Source: Nitrospira sp.
Lineage (GTDB): Bacteria > Nitrospirota > Nitrospiria > Nitrospirales > Nitrospiraceae
Direction: 5' to 3'
Assembly (NCBI GenBank): GCA_018242665.1
Contig: JAFEBL010000015.1
Location: forward strand, 62,001 to 126,000
DNA length: 64,000 nucleotides
Below the pieces are notes generated by a model that was not told where the DNA came from, ran no database searches, and was given only the letters and a program-made list of their open reading frames with translations. This document shows, in pieces, positions 43,110-50,523 of the stretch. The stretch's first letter is position 1; each line of letters begins with the position of its first letter. The position numbers and the translations under genes were made by a program.

Positions 43110-43655
43110 ATGAGTCGTTTGACTTGTCTTCCTCCGATCGCGTTGATCGTTGCCGGGTGTCTGTTCCTGCCGGAGCTTCCTGTCTGTGCCTCCGCTACTA
43201 TTGAGATCTACTACGCGCCTGAGGATCATCCCATCGATCATGTGGTAAGCCTGTATGACCGGGCGACCAGATACATTTATGTCTCGGTGTACGGTTTGAC
43301 GGCCCCGTCTGTCGTGAAGGCGTTGGTGGAAGCAAAGCATCGCGGCGTGGATGTGCGGGTGATTACTGATCGTGAACGCCTCAACGATCCAAAACAGCAC
43401 AGTGCGGTGAACACGCTGCGACTCGCGGGCGTGCCCGTCAGGATCAACCGGCATGATGCCTTGATGCATCTCAAACAGGTGGTGATCGACGATGTGATCA
43501 ATACCTCCGGATCGGCCAACCACACGACGAGCGGCAACCGGTACAATGATGAGCGGCTCGATGTGATCACCGATGCGCGGCTGACGGCCAAGGCTCGGGA
43601 GAAGTTTTTAGCGATGTGGAACGACCACGAACGGTTTGTCGGGTGGACGGAATAG
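43110..43655 (+). CDS. Exported phospholipase D-like (HKD) protein
   Basis: A 181-residue protein with a signal peptide (LPPIALIVAGCLFLPELPVCASA; a lipobox-like VAGC is also present). A single PLD domain follows: IYVSVYGLTAPSVVKALVEAKHRGVDVRV and the catalytic HLKQVVIDD with downstream SGSANHT. Single-HKD proteins of this size act as dimers and are Nuc-type endonucleases or phosphodiesterases. The start at 43110 was chosen because the upstream part of the frame lies inside repeat copy 4 and would displace the signal peptide. Confidence 0.8.
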   Translation: MSRLTCLPPIALIVAGCLFLPELPVCASATIEIYYAPEDHPIDHVVSLYDRATRYIYVSVYGLTAPSVVKALVEAKHRGVDVRVITDRERLNDPKQHSAVNTLRLAGVPVRINRHDALMHLKQVVIDDVINTSGSANHTTSGNRYNDERLDVITDARLTAKAREKFLAMWNDHERFVGWTE

Positions 43656-43677
43656 GCGAGGGCTCGTGGGGCAGGCG

Positions 43678-44934
43678 ATGATTGAGACAGATGTGGCGAT
43701 TGTCGGCGCGGGCGGCGGAGGCGCCGTCTTAGCATTGATGCTCGCGCAGCAAGGGGTGCGCTCCCTGGTGTTGGAGCGTGCTGCCGGTCCGCCGCAAGGG
43801 CTGCGGGGGGAAATTCTGCAGCCCAACGGCCAGCGGGTGCTTGATCGTCTGGGGTTGCTCGACAAGTTGCCGGCGCATGCCGTGCGGTCGGTGCATCGAT
43901 TTAATTTCTGTCGATCCGGAGGTGAACGGCTTTGCACGGTCGACTACAGTGAGCTTCCCGCTCCATACAATCGCGCCGTGGTTACGCTGCCCAATGTGGC
44001 GCACCATGCGATTCTCGATGCGTTGGAGAAACAGAATCCCGGCGGACTCTGGTACGATGCCACCTTTACCGGACTTCGTTTCGACGGCAGCCGTGTCGTC
44101 GGCTTGCAGGCCACCCGTCATGGTGAGCCGGTCGAGGTGTCTTCGCGTCTGGTGGTCGGCGCGGACGGCGCCTTCTCCAAGGTTCGCGAGTCGCTCGGCA
44201 TCACGGCGGACATCTATCGCTATCCGGAGAGCTACCTGATCGCAATTCTCAAGGCCCCGCCGGGATTCGATGAGGCACGATACCTGGTGGGCAAGCGCGA
44301 GATTCTGGGATTATTCCCCGCTGCCGGCCAACAGGTCTACGCGTTTTATATGATCAAGGCCGGATCGTATGAGGCGGTGAAGGCGCAAGGACTTGAGGCG
44401 TTACGGCGGGCCTGGGTGCGGATCGATCCCGGCATGGAGTCTATCGTGTCAGGTTTGGTCGATTGGAGTCAGACCGGGTACATGCCGACCGGGCGTGTTC
44501 GCACCGATCGGTGGGTGGCGGATGGCGCGGTGCTCATCGGCGATGCGGCTCATGCGATGAATCCCCATGCCTCTCAAGGCCGCATGCAGGCGATGGTAGA
44601 TGCGGTGGCGGTGGCGGATCTCATTCCCGGCTGGCTCCAACACAATACGTTTTCGGCTGAGGCATTGCGCGCGTTTGAAGTCGCCCGGCGACCGCAGGTG
44701 AGTATGTTGCAACGGTTGGCTGACGAGCAGTGTCGATTCTGGAACAGCGGCAACCCGCTGCTTGCCTATTTACGTGATCGGGTGTTTCGCACGCTCGACC
44801 GGAATGCGCGGCTCCGTTATCGTGTGCTCACAACGACCGCGGGCTTACGAAGCCAACCGCCGTTCTCTTTGCTGGACCGCGTCATGGCTGCGGGGTTGTT
44901 GCCTGATCCGCGTGCCCAGGTGACAGGAGGCTGA
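43678..44934 (+). CDS. FAD-dependent monooxygenase-like oxidoreductase
   Basis: A 418-residue class A flavoprotein (UbiH/PHBH group). The dinucleotide fold is DVAIVGAGGGGAVLALMLAQQG with GEILQPNG; the DG fingerprint is VVGADGAFSKVRESLG; the GD motif is VLIGDAAHAMNPHASQGRMQAM. The substrate is unknown; geranylgeranyl reductase-like or quinone-modifying roles are both possible. The GGAGGC and TGA at its end are the first bases of palindromic repeat copy 5, so the repeat supplies the stop codon. Confidence 0.85.
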   Translation: MIETDVAIVGAGGGGAVLALMLAQQGVRSLVLERAAGPPQGLRGEILQPNGQRVLDRLGLLDKLPAHAVRSVHRFNFCRSGGERLCTVDYSELPAPYNRAVVTLPNVAHHAILDALEKQNPGGLWYDATFTGLRFDGSRVVGLQATRHGEPVEVSSRLVVGADGAFSKVRESLGITADIYRYPESYLIAILKAPPGFDEARYLVGKREILGLFPAAGQQVYAFYMIKAGSYEAVKAQGLEALRRAWVRIDPGMESIVSGLVDWSQTGYMPTGRVRTDRWVADGAVLIGDAAHAMNPHASQGRMQAMVDAVAVADLIPGWLQHNTFSAEALRAFEVARRPQVSMLQRLADEQCRFWNSGNPLLAYLRDRVFRTLDRNARLRYRVLTTTAGLRSQPPFSLLDRVMAAGLLPDPRAQVTGG

Positions 44935-45046
44935 AAACGTCCGCCAGCGGCGTTCTCGCCTCGTTCAGACCCTCAACGTACCGCGAGGGTACGCCTCGGC
45001 TCTTCACTTGGCTGCGGCCTTGCTGGCGAACGTTTTGAGCCTCCTG
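44924..45046. repeat. Palindromic intergenic repeat, copy 5
   Basis: About 123 bp and the most symmetrical copy: CAGGAGGCTGAAAACGTCCGCCAGC ... CTCAACGTACCGCGAGGGTACG ... GCTGCGGCCTTGCTGGCGAACGTTTTGAGCCTCCTG. The outer 10 bp are exact complements apart from one G/C position. Its left end overlaps the last three codons of the monooxygenase gene. Confidence 0.88.
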
Positions 45047-45119
45047 TGAGGCATAAGTCTGTCGTGATCGGTGGGATTGTGACCCTGATGAACTCCGTAG
45101 CCATACAGCAGAGGTGTTT

Positions 45120-45878
45120 GTGACCCAACCTACCGCTCTTGATATTCCCTCTGAGGTGCAGCAACTCCTGCAGCGATACGTCAAGGAAACGACCACCCTG
45201 CTCGGCCCGCAGCTGGAAGGCATCCTCCTCTACGGGAGCGCAGTGGGCGGGGAGTTTTTGCCGGGCCGCTCCAATCTCAATCTTCTGTTGATGCTCTCCG
45301 GCTATGACCGAGAAGGGATGAAACGGTATGCCAAGGCCCATAAACGCTGGAGCCGCGAACAATTCGTCGTGCCGCTGCTGGTGACGGAAGCGGAATTGAC
45401 CAAGCCCGGCACCGTCTTCCCGCTCGAGTATCTGGAAATTCAGGAGCAACATCGCGTGCTCTGGGGGCGTGATCCGTTTATCGGCCTCCATATCGATCGC
45501 ACACATTTGCCCTATCAGGTCCAGCAGGGAATTCAGGGCAATCTCGTTCGGCTGCGGCAGCGGTTTATCGAAGGTGGCGGCACGGAAGAAGCGACGACGA
45601 TGTTATTGCCGCTGTCGTTGACGGCCTTACTGCCTTGTTTGCGCGGTGTGCAGCGCCTGGCCGGGCATCCGGCGCTATTTCAATCGGATGCGTTGCTCAC
45701 GGCTATTCGCAGCATGACAGGGCTCGATTTGGCAGGACTTGGTGATGTGTTGGAATTGAAGCGTGGGATCATTTCACCGGGTCCGGTGGAGGTGCCCCGC
45801 TTATACGAGCGGTATGCCGGAAATCTTGAAGCATTGATCGCCATGATCCGGCCCGATGGCATGGTGGCGCCGCGATGA
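45120..45878 (+). CDS. Nucleotidyltransferase-like protein with altered metal site
   Basis: A 252-residue protein with the minimal nucleotidyltransferase start ILLYGSAVGGEFLPGRSNLNLLLML, where the usual S-D-x-D pair is S-N-L-N. Both metal-binding acids of the first motif are therefore missing, suggesting loss of catalysis. The rest is helical (YQVQQGIQGNLVRLRQRFIEGG, then LLPLSLTALLPCLRGVQRLAG). GTG at 45120 has AGAGG ahead; 45114 is possible. It overlaps the TPM gene by 4 bp. Confidence 0.75.
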   Translation: MTQPTALDIPSEVQQLLQRYVKETTTLLGPQLEGILLYGSAVGGEFLPGRSNLNLLLMLSGYDREGMKRYAKAHKRWSREQFVVPLLVTEAELTKPGTVFPLEYLEIQEQHRVLWGRDPFIGLHIDRTHLPYQVQQGIQGNLVRLRQRFIEGGGTEEATTMLLPLSLTALLPCLRGVQRLAGHPALFQSDALLTAIRSMTGLDLAGLGDVLELKRGIISPGPVEVPRLYERYAGNLEALIAMIRPDGMVAPR

Positions 45879-46612
45879 ACCAGGGAGCGTTCAGAACCAT
45901 CGGCCTCGTCCCAGCGCTCTGGATAGTGTGTGTGCTGATGACGGCACCGTTAGGCCATGCGCGGGAACCGGTTCCGAATTATGATCCTCAAGGGTATGTC
46001 AGCGATCATGCCGGCGTCATCGAGGCGGACTGGCGCGCCAGGATTCGGTCGGTCTGCCAGGATCTTGAACGAAAGACCGGCGTGGAGATGGTCGTGGTGA
46101 CCGTGCCGACGCTGAAACCCTATCCCTCGGCCAACGACTATGCGATGGGCCTCTATCAGAAATGGGGCATCGGCTCCGCCCAGGATGAACATGGGGTGTT
46201 GATCCTGTTGGCTGTGCAGGAGCGCCAGGCGGCCGTGACCATGGGGCGGCGCATGATTCCGGTGATGGGTGGGGAGGTCGTCGGCAGGGTCGGACATGAG
46301 TATCTCGATCCTGCGATTAAGAACGGGCATTTCGACGAAGGGCTGTATCGCACGGTGGTCGCCTTGGCCTCTGTCTCACAGGAAATCCGCGTCGGCTCGA
46401 CGAAGAAAGCACACTTTCGTGGACTGGGCTTCTGGATCACCGTCACCACGGCGAGCGGAGCCTTGTGGTTTCTCTGGTGGTTGAGCCGACCGGATTTGCG
46501 GCATCCTTTTGGCCGCATCCGGAAGGGACAATACTGGGGGACCGGGCAGGGTGGGTTCGGCGGCAACTTCGGCGGCATGGGTGGGGGGATGAGCGGGGAG
46601 GGGTGGAAGTGA
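45875..46612 (+). CDS. TPM domain (TLP18.3/Psb32/MOLO-1 type) membrane protein
   Basis: A 245-residue protein: signal peptide (LVPALWIVCVLMTAPLGHA), a TPM domain (GYVSDHAGVIEADWRARIRSV, KTGVEMVVVTVP, GVLILLAVQERQAAVTMGRRM), one transmembrane helix near residue 190 (FWITVTTASGALWFLWWL) and a glycine-rich tail (GQGGFGGNFGGMGGGMSGEG). The arrangement is YgcG-like. The ATG overlaps the upstream stop (ATGA), so it is coupled to the nucleotidyltransferase-like gene. Confidence 0.85.
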   Translation: MNQGAFRTIGLVPALWIVCVLMTAPLGHAREPVPNYDPQGYVSDHAGVIEADWRARIRSVCQDLERKTGVEMVVVTVPTLKPYPSANDYAMGLYQKWGIGSAQDEHGVLILLAVQERQAAVTMGRRMIPVMGGEVVGRVGHEYLDPAIKNGHFDEGLYRTVVALASVSQEIRVGSTKKAHFRGLGFWITVTTASGALWFLWWLSRPDLRHPFGRIRKGQYWGTGQGGFGGNFGGMGGGMSGEGWK

Positions 46613-46712
46613 GAGGGAGGGTGGCCCGTTAGTCTCCTTTGCTCGCGCAACGCGCGGCCTCCGAAGGCCCTCGTTGGACGCGCGCATTAGGAGACCAAGC
46701 GCGCCACCCTCT
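46613..46712. repeat. Second type of palindromic intergenic element
   Basis: About 100 bp that fold back on themselves: GAGGGTGGCC and GCGCCACCCTC at the ends, TTAGTCTCCTTTGCTCGCG and CGCGCATTAGGAGACCA inside, and CGGCCTCCGAAGGCCC at the centre. It starts at the TPM gene stop. The sequence onwards to about 46845 holds further GC-rich half-palindromes (GCGCACACTCAGAAGGTGC, CCCATGCGCGC). Confidence 0.7.
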
Positions 46713-46938
46713 GGTGATGCAAAATGAGCAAGCTTGGAAGGACCATCGAGGAATACTCCAGAACGCGCACACTCAGAAGGTGCTCGTCCCATGCGCGCAC
46801 GGAAGGACCACTCGACCTCGTCCTTTCGGAAAAGTGGAGCGATAGGATGGGGCAGGGGTAACTATATTTCCAGGAACAACCCTGATTTTTTCACTTCGTC
46901 AGTGTGGTCACGCGGAGATCGACAGTGTTTCAGGCTGC
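46713..46938. other. Gene-free stretch between palindromic element and antitoxin
   Basis: GC-rich half-palindromes continue to about 46845. The rest is AT-richer and contains no convincing coding frame; a T-run at 46950 lies at the antitoxin 3' end on the opposite strand. Confidence 0.4.
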
Positions 46939-47202
46939 TCATGCAGGGGTTTTTTTGCGTGCTGCTCGTTTGGGGCGGGTGGTGAGGCGTCGGGTTGTTT
47001 CCGACACCTCTAGGAGCGAACGGAGGGCTGCATTGACTGACGCTGAGTCTCGGAACGCCTCTGCGACATCGGGTTCCAAGACGGCAACATTGGCACCCTC
47101 TTTCAACAACCGTCGGTAATACTTTCCCCGAGCCGCTGTCGCATAATCAAAAGTATACTCCGCCCGCATGTCATCCGATGCAATCTGCCGTTTATGTTTC
47201 AT
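46939..47202 (-). CDS. Putative antitoxin partner of BrnT-like toxin
   Basis: An 87-residue protein of a type commonly found after BrnT-like toxins: YTFDYATAARGKYYRRLLKEGANVAVLEPDVAEAFRDSASVNAALRSLLEV, with a lysine/arginine-rich tail (RPKRAARKK). The RGKY and NVAVLEPDVA segments are family hallmarks. It would neutralise the toxin and probably autoregulate. It overlaps the toxin gene by 11 bp. The locus is AT-richer than its surroundings. Confidence 0.75.
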   Translation of the reverse strand: MKHKRQIASDDMRAEYTFDYATAARGKYYRRLLKEGANVAVLEPDVAEAFRDSASVNAALRSLLEVSETTRRLTTRPKRAARKKTPA

Positions 47203-47461
47203 GACGCTTCCTTTCTCCCGCGGTCGCTAGACGGGCGCTGACGATTCTCACTGCGGTCCCTCGATCGGTATGGGCTACCACAAGGAGACGTCCGCGAGCA
47301 GAATAGCCAATTGTCAGATATCGTCGTTCGCTCACTGAGTGATCGACATCGTCTACTGTTGCCGCAAGCGGATCATAGAAGACTGTCACTGCCTCATCGA
47401 ATGAGATTCGATGTTTCTGGAGATTTCGCTTGGCTTTGCTCCGATCCCACTCAAATTCCAC
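47192..47461 (-). CDS. brnT: BrnT family toxin (RNase)
   Basis: An 89-residue protein with the BrnT core EFEWDRSKAKRNLQKHRISFDEAVTVF, then YDPLAATVDD, RYLTIGYSARGRLLVVAHTDRG and IRIVSARLATAGERK-like C-terminus. BrnT toxins are RelE-fold ribonucleases that inhibit translation. The GTG at 47461 was chosen by family length; a frame open further upstream would add about 33 non-homologous residues. A TACAAT box lies just before this GTG, so the transcript may be almost leaderless. Confidence 0.82.
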   Translation of the reverse strand: MEFEWDRSKAKRNLQKHRISFDEAVTVFYDPLAATVDDVDHSVSERRYLTIGYSARGRLLVVAHTDRGTAVRIVSARLATAGERKRHET

Positions 47462-47493
47462 GTCGTCATTGTAAAGAACGTACCAGAAACTGT

Positions 47494-47907
47494 CTATGTG
47501 GGAGATGAAATTGCTGCGTTTCCTCCCTGCAGTTGCGACATCATCTCGGCTGGATTCCAATAGCCCCAGACCGTTTGAATTGTTCCTTCCTGGTTGATCT
47601 CGAACACATCGATCCCATCCACGAGAACGCTTCGTCCGTTTTTGCCTCGCCCGCGGGCGGTGAATTTTACGGCAACGCGCTTGTCACAGACGAACACGTG
47701 ATCCGTGGTGAGTGCGACAGTCTGAAAGAGATCGAGCACCCCGAGCATGAACTGCCGTAGCGCCGCATGCCCCTTGAGTGGAGCCGGTGCTCCCGGTTCG
47801 TGACTCGTGCCGTCTTCGGCAAAACATGCGGTCCAGGCATCCGCATCCATCTTTCCGATGGTGGCAAAATATTGCTGAACGATTGCTGGAATTACTTCAG
47901 GTGCCAT
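47494..47907 (-). CDS. SnoaL/NTF2-like nuclear transport factor 2 family protein
   Basis: A 137-residue cone-shaped fold protein: VIPAIVQQYFATIGKMDADAWTACFAEDGTSHEPG, HAALRQFMLGVLDLF, VAVKFTARGRGKNGRSVLVDGIDVFEINQEGTIQTVWGYWNP. The pattern matches SnoaL-like polyketide cyclase/ketosteroid isomerase relatives, whose reactions vary widely. The ATG at 47907 has a GAGGAGG site immediately upstream, so the longer frame starting at 47961 is rejected. Confidence 0.85.
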   Translation of the reverse strand: MAPEVIPAIVQQYFATIGKMDADAWTACFAEDGTSHEPGAPAPLKGHAALRQFMLGVLDLFQTVALTTDHVFVCDKRVAVKFTARGRGKNGRSVLVDGIDVFEINQEGTIQTVWGYWNPAEMMSQLQGGNAAISSPT

Positions 47908-48093
47908 TTCATCCTCCTCAGCTCTCAGGGGCTGATTGTGTCTCATCGGCTGGTGTTCCAACCGCTGTTCATACTACGGAGGAATCTATTCGTTGGATTG
48001 ATGACGGAGCGTTCGGATGGAATGGGTAAGAGGCCACACCGATGGGGTTGTATTGCCCAGAGGGAGCAGGGATTGCCGAGATGACCAGTGCGC

Positions 48094-48651
48094 CTATTCC
48101 AGGACCCACAGTGCGATGCCGGACAGCTCCCGTGACAGACGGTTTGCCATGTTGCTGCTGAAGAGGTGGGCAGCATCCGGTTGGCCGTGCCTCGTGATGA
48201 CGAGTGTGCCGTACCCGCCGGCGCGTACTTCATCCAGAATAGTATCGACGACATCCCCTGCATAGCCCAATTTCAGTGTCACCTGCTCGGTCGGAAATCC
48301 TGTTTCCTTGAGCCGTTCGAGCGCCCGTTCGAGGATGGGATATTCCAGCGTTTCTTCCCTCTGCGTCCATTCCTGTTGGTCTTTACGGAGCTGTTCACTC
48401 AGTTGATGTTCCATGTCGGGATTCTCCGAGCCGCCATGCTCCATGAGTTCGCGCGGCATGGGATTCAACACATGAAAGAGGGTGATGGCCACTCCCGGCG
48501 TTTCCCGGAGCAAGGTCCCAACGTAGTGGAGGGCGCGGGTGGTGGCGGTCGAATCGTCGATCGCGATGAGGAGGTTCTTCGGAGAAACCGAGCGGTTCGA
48601 GGTCGGGTCCGGTGCGAAGAGCGATGAGTCACGCGGCGCCATGGTCGTCAT
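48094..48651 (-). CDS. Universal stress protein (UspA family)
   Basis: A 185-residue protein with an N-terminal extension of about 25 residues and one Usp domain: NLLIAIDDSTATTRALHYVGTLL, ITLFHVLNPMP, LKLGYAGDVVDTILDEVRAGGYGTLVITRHG and a C-terminal VLE. The ATP-binding G-x2-G-x9-G(S/T) loop is altered (RHGQPDAAHLFSSN), so nucleotide binding is uncertain. The start at 48651 is preferred; the frame also runs upstream through a degenerate repeat half. Confidence 0.85.
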   Translation of the reverse strand: MTTMAPRDSSLFAPDPTSNRSVSPKNLLIAIDDSTATTRALHYVGTLLRETPGVAITLFHVLNPMPRELMEHGGSENPDMEHQLSEQLRKDQQEWTQREETLEYPILERALERLKETGFPTEQVTLKLGYAGDVVDTILDEVRAGGYGTLVITRHGQPDAAHLFSSNMANRLSRELSGIALWVLE

Positions 48652-48691
48652 GATGTCACCATACGTAGGTTGGTCCAGAGAGGGTCTTGTG

Positions 48692-48721
48692 GCTGCGGCC
48701 ATCTTGAGCAAGATGCTGGTG
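48692..48721. repeat. Degenerate right-end remnant of the palindromic repeat
   Basis: GCTGCGGCCATCTTGAGCAAGATGCTGG resembles the right end of copy 1 (GCTGCGGCC...GCGGCCATTTTGAGCATCCTGG) with the 13 bases between the two GCGGCC direct repeats removed. The left arm and centre are absent. Confidence 0.4.
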
Positions 48722-48734
48722 CTGGTGTTGTGGG

Positions 48735-48960
48735 CAGAAGAGGGGGGGCATAGGCCCTCTGGTAGATGGGCTGAGAAGCGATCGCGCGGCCTCTGATGCT
48801 CACGCGTGCCGAGCCCGAATGGTCCTTAGCCTAAGCTTCTACGGTAGACAAATCAATCACAAGCGCGCGAGGGTGAAGAGGCGGCAGATTACTCTCCTGC
48901 GTGATGGTGGGAGTCCCATGAGGCCGGTTAGTCGGCCTCATGGGACGGAAACGGTGGTGA
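48735..48960. other. Gene-poor stretch before the basic-tail fragment
   Basis: Between the USP upstream region and the fragment at 48964 no coding frame with a ribosome site was found; the only clear structure is the hairpin at 48913. Confidence 0.35.
48913..48946 (-). terminator. Perfect 13-bp hairpin
   Basis: GTCCCATGAGGCC - GGTTAGTC - GGCCTCATGGGAC: 13 uninterrupted base pairs with an 8-nt loop. It lies 17 bp beyond the stop of a minus-strand basic-tail reading frame. No T-run follows, so it may be a terminator with a poor U-tract or an RNA-stability element. Confidence 0.55.
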
Positions 48961-48963
48961 GAG

Positions 48964-49128
48964 TTAGGACTTCTTCTTGGCTCTAGCGGTTTTCGCTGCC
49001 TTGGCCGACTTTCCCCGCGAGACGCTCCCAACCGGCAGGACTCGATCGCGCACCAGGTAGGACGCGAATTGAGGAACCCGCGTGCCGGCTGGTCCGCCTG
49101 GATTGGTGTCGGCATACGAGCTGGCAGG
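48964..49128 (-). pseudogene. C-terminal fragment of a basic-tailed protein
   Basis: The minus-strand frame from an in-frame stop near 49145 to TAA at 48964 reads ...TNPGGPAGTRVPQF...SRGKSAKAAKTARAKKKS. The lysine/alanine-rich tail resembles those of DNA-binding proteins, but there is no usable start codon near the 5' end and the domain is unrecognised. It is followed by the perfect hairpin at 48913. A gene remnant or decayed copy is the best reading. Confidence 0.35.
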
Positions 49129-49163
49129 ATTGTTCTTAAACAGCTAGAGTTGGGACCTGGAAA

Positions 49164-49595
49164 CTATCCTCTCCGTGGCACCACACGACCCTCTTCCAAG
49201 TCCTGCAAATCAGACCAGGCCGTAATGTCGGTGCGCGATGCGTCCACCGCATCACGATATCGTTTGAATTTTTCGGAACTTTCCGGCGAACTTGGGCCCC
49301 GCGCCAGCAGCAGCCTGTTCCATTCGACGAGTTCCCCTGTTCCGTGCGGGGTGGCAGTGTCTTGAAACCACTTCACCACCCCGTCATCGGTCTGGTTCGC
49401 CCGCACGGCTGCTGTGAATTGCTCGGCCGTGAGGCCGGCATACTCCAGCAGCCGCTCATCCATCGGGCAGGGATAGATGTACTCGCCTTCAGTTCCGGCC
49501 ACCACCGCACGGCACTTATCGATCATCCGTGCCAAATGGACATAGCCGGCCAACTGTACCTTCATGCTACGCGGGAAGGCTGTGCGTAAATCCAT
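49164..49595 (-). CDS. DUF5069 domain protein
   Basis: A 143-residue protein matching DUF5069 at its start: DLRTAFPRSMKVQLAGYVHLARMIDKCRA, then DERLLEYAGLTAEQFTAAV and VKWFQDTA. The family is small, soluble and of unknown role. The ATG shares a base with the DUF3386 gene stop (TGATG), and a GTG one codon upstream is also possible. The two genes are translationally coupled. Confidence 0.85.
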   Translation of the reverse strand: MDLRTAFPRSMKVQLAGYVHLARMIDKCRAVVAGTEGEYIYPCPMDERLLEYAGLTAEQFTAAVRANQTDDGVVKWFQDTATPHGTGELVEWNRLLLARGPSSPESSEKFKRYRDAVDASRTDITAWSDLQDLEEGRVVPRRG

Positions 49596-50272
49596 CACGC
49601 CAACAATCTATGGTTGGTGAAGGTGAGTGTGCGTACCACCACCGCGCCGTTGTCGTAGGAGATGATGCGCCTGGTCGCGGGGAGATCGGACGCTCCGACA
49701 CGGACGTGGGTGTCTGTGAAGCTCTCGACATTCCGGAGTTTGCCGTCTTGCGGCGAAAAATAGTACACGGTGTATTTGGTGGTCAGCTGTTTCTGATCCT
49801 GGGTGGTGCTGCTCTCTTCCACATTGATGGTGAAGGCCACGTGGGGCATTTTGCGATTGATCTGCGTGATGCGGTTGTCTTTGATGCGATAGAAGGACTG
49901 CATGCCGTCGCCATGAATATCCAACCGCTGACCCAGTGGATGCTCGCCACCCGCTTCCATCGTGAGGCGGTGTTTGCCGTCTGATTCCTCGAACTTGCGG
50001 GGGGCGCGGTGCACGGCAATCATGCCGATCTGTTCCTGCGCCCATTTCTGAATCGCTTCATCGGACAGGTGGACGGTCACCTCTCGTGGACCCTTGACCA
50101 CGACGGTGCCGCTCATCAGCTGCCCATTGGTGTTGACCGTCAAATCTGCGGAAAATCCGCGAAAATCAGACTGCCAGCGCGCAGTGCTTTCGAAGGCTCG
50201 CTGGAGCAGCGCGCGAGCGTGAGGGTCATCGGCGATTGTCACGGGTGTATCGACAGCGGCGGCATGTTCCAT
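49595..50272 (-). CDS. DUF3386 family protein
   Basis: A 225-residue cytoplasmic protein with the DUF3386 start (ADDPHARALLQRAFESTARWQSDFRGFSADL), beta-rich body (GTVVVKGPREVTVHLSDEAIQKWAQEQIGMIAVHRAPRKFEESDGKHRL) and end (LPATRRIISYDNGAVVVRTLTFTNHRL). The family is known mainly from cyanobacteria. The ATG at 50272 has an AAAGGAG site, so the longer upstream frame is rejected. It is coupled to the DUF5069 gene. Confidence 0.85.
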   Translation of the reverse strand: MEHAAAVDTPVTIADDPHARALLQRAFESTARWQSDFRGFSADLTVNTNGQLMSGTVVVKGPREVTVHLSDEAIQKWAQEQIGMIAVHRAPRKFEESDGKHRLTMEAGGEHPLGQRLDIHGDGMQSFYRIKDNRITQINRKMPHVAFTINVEESSTTQDQKQLTTKYTVYYFSPQDGKLRNVESFTDTHVRVGASDLPATRRIISYDNGAVVVRTLTFTNHRLLA

Positions 50273-50523
50273 TGGATTCTCCTTTATCTCGTGGTTGGCC
50301 TGACACGAAATTATAGAGCCCTTCATCGACCATCTACAACCCGAGACCGGTGCCCGTCAGGCTGCGGAGGGTGATCCGGTCTTGTGGGGGTGGTGGAAAT
50401 TTTTCTCGTTTGGCGCAGGTTTGTGTAGTACTGGCTAAGCCGAATCTGTTATACTGCAAGGCATTTCATCCGCGATTCTGCGGACCTGGGCACTGAGTCT
50501 CGGCATTCCGTGAAAGGAGCGCT

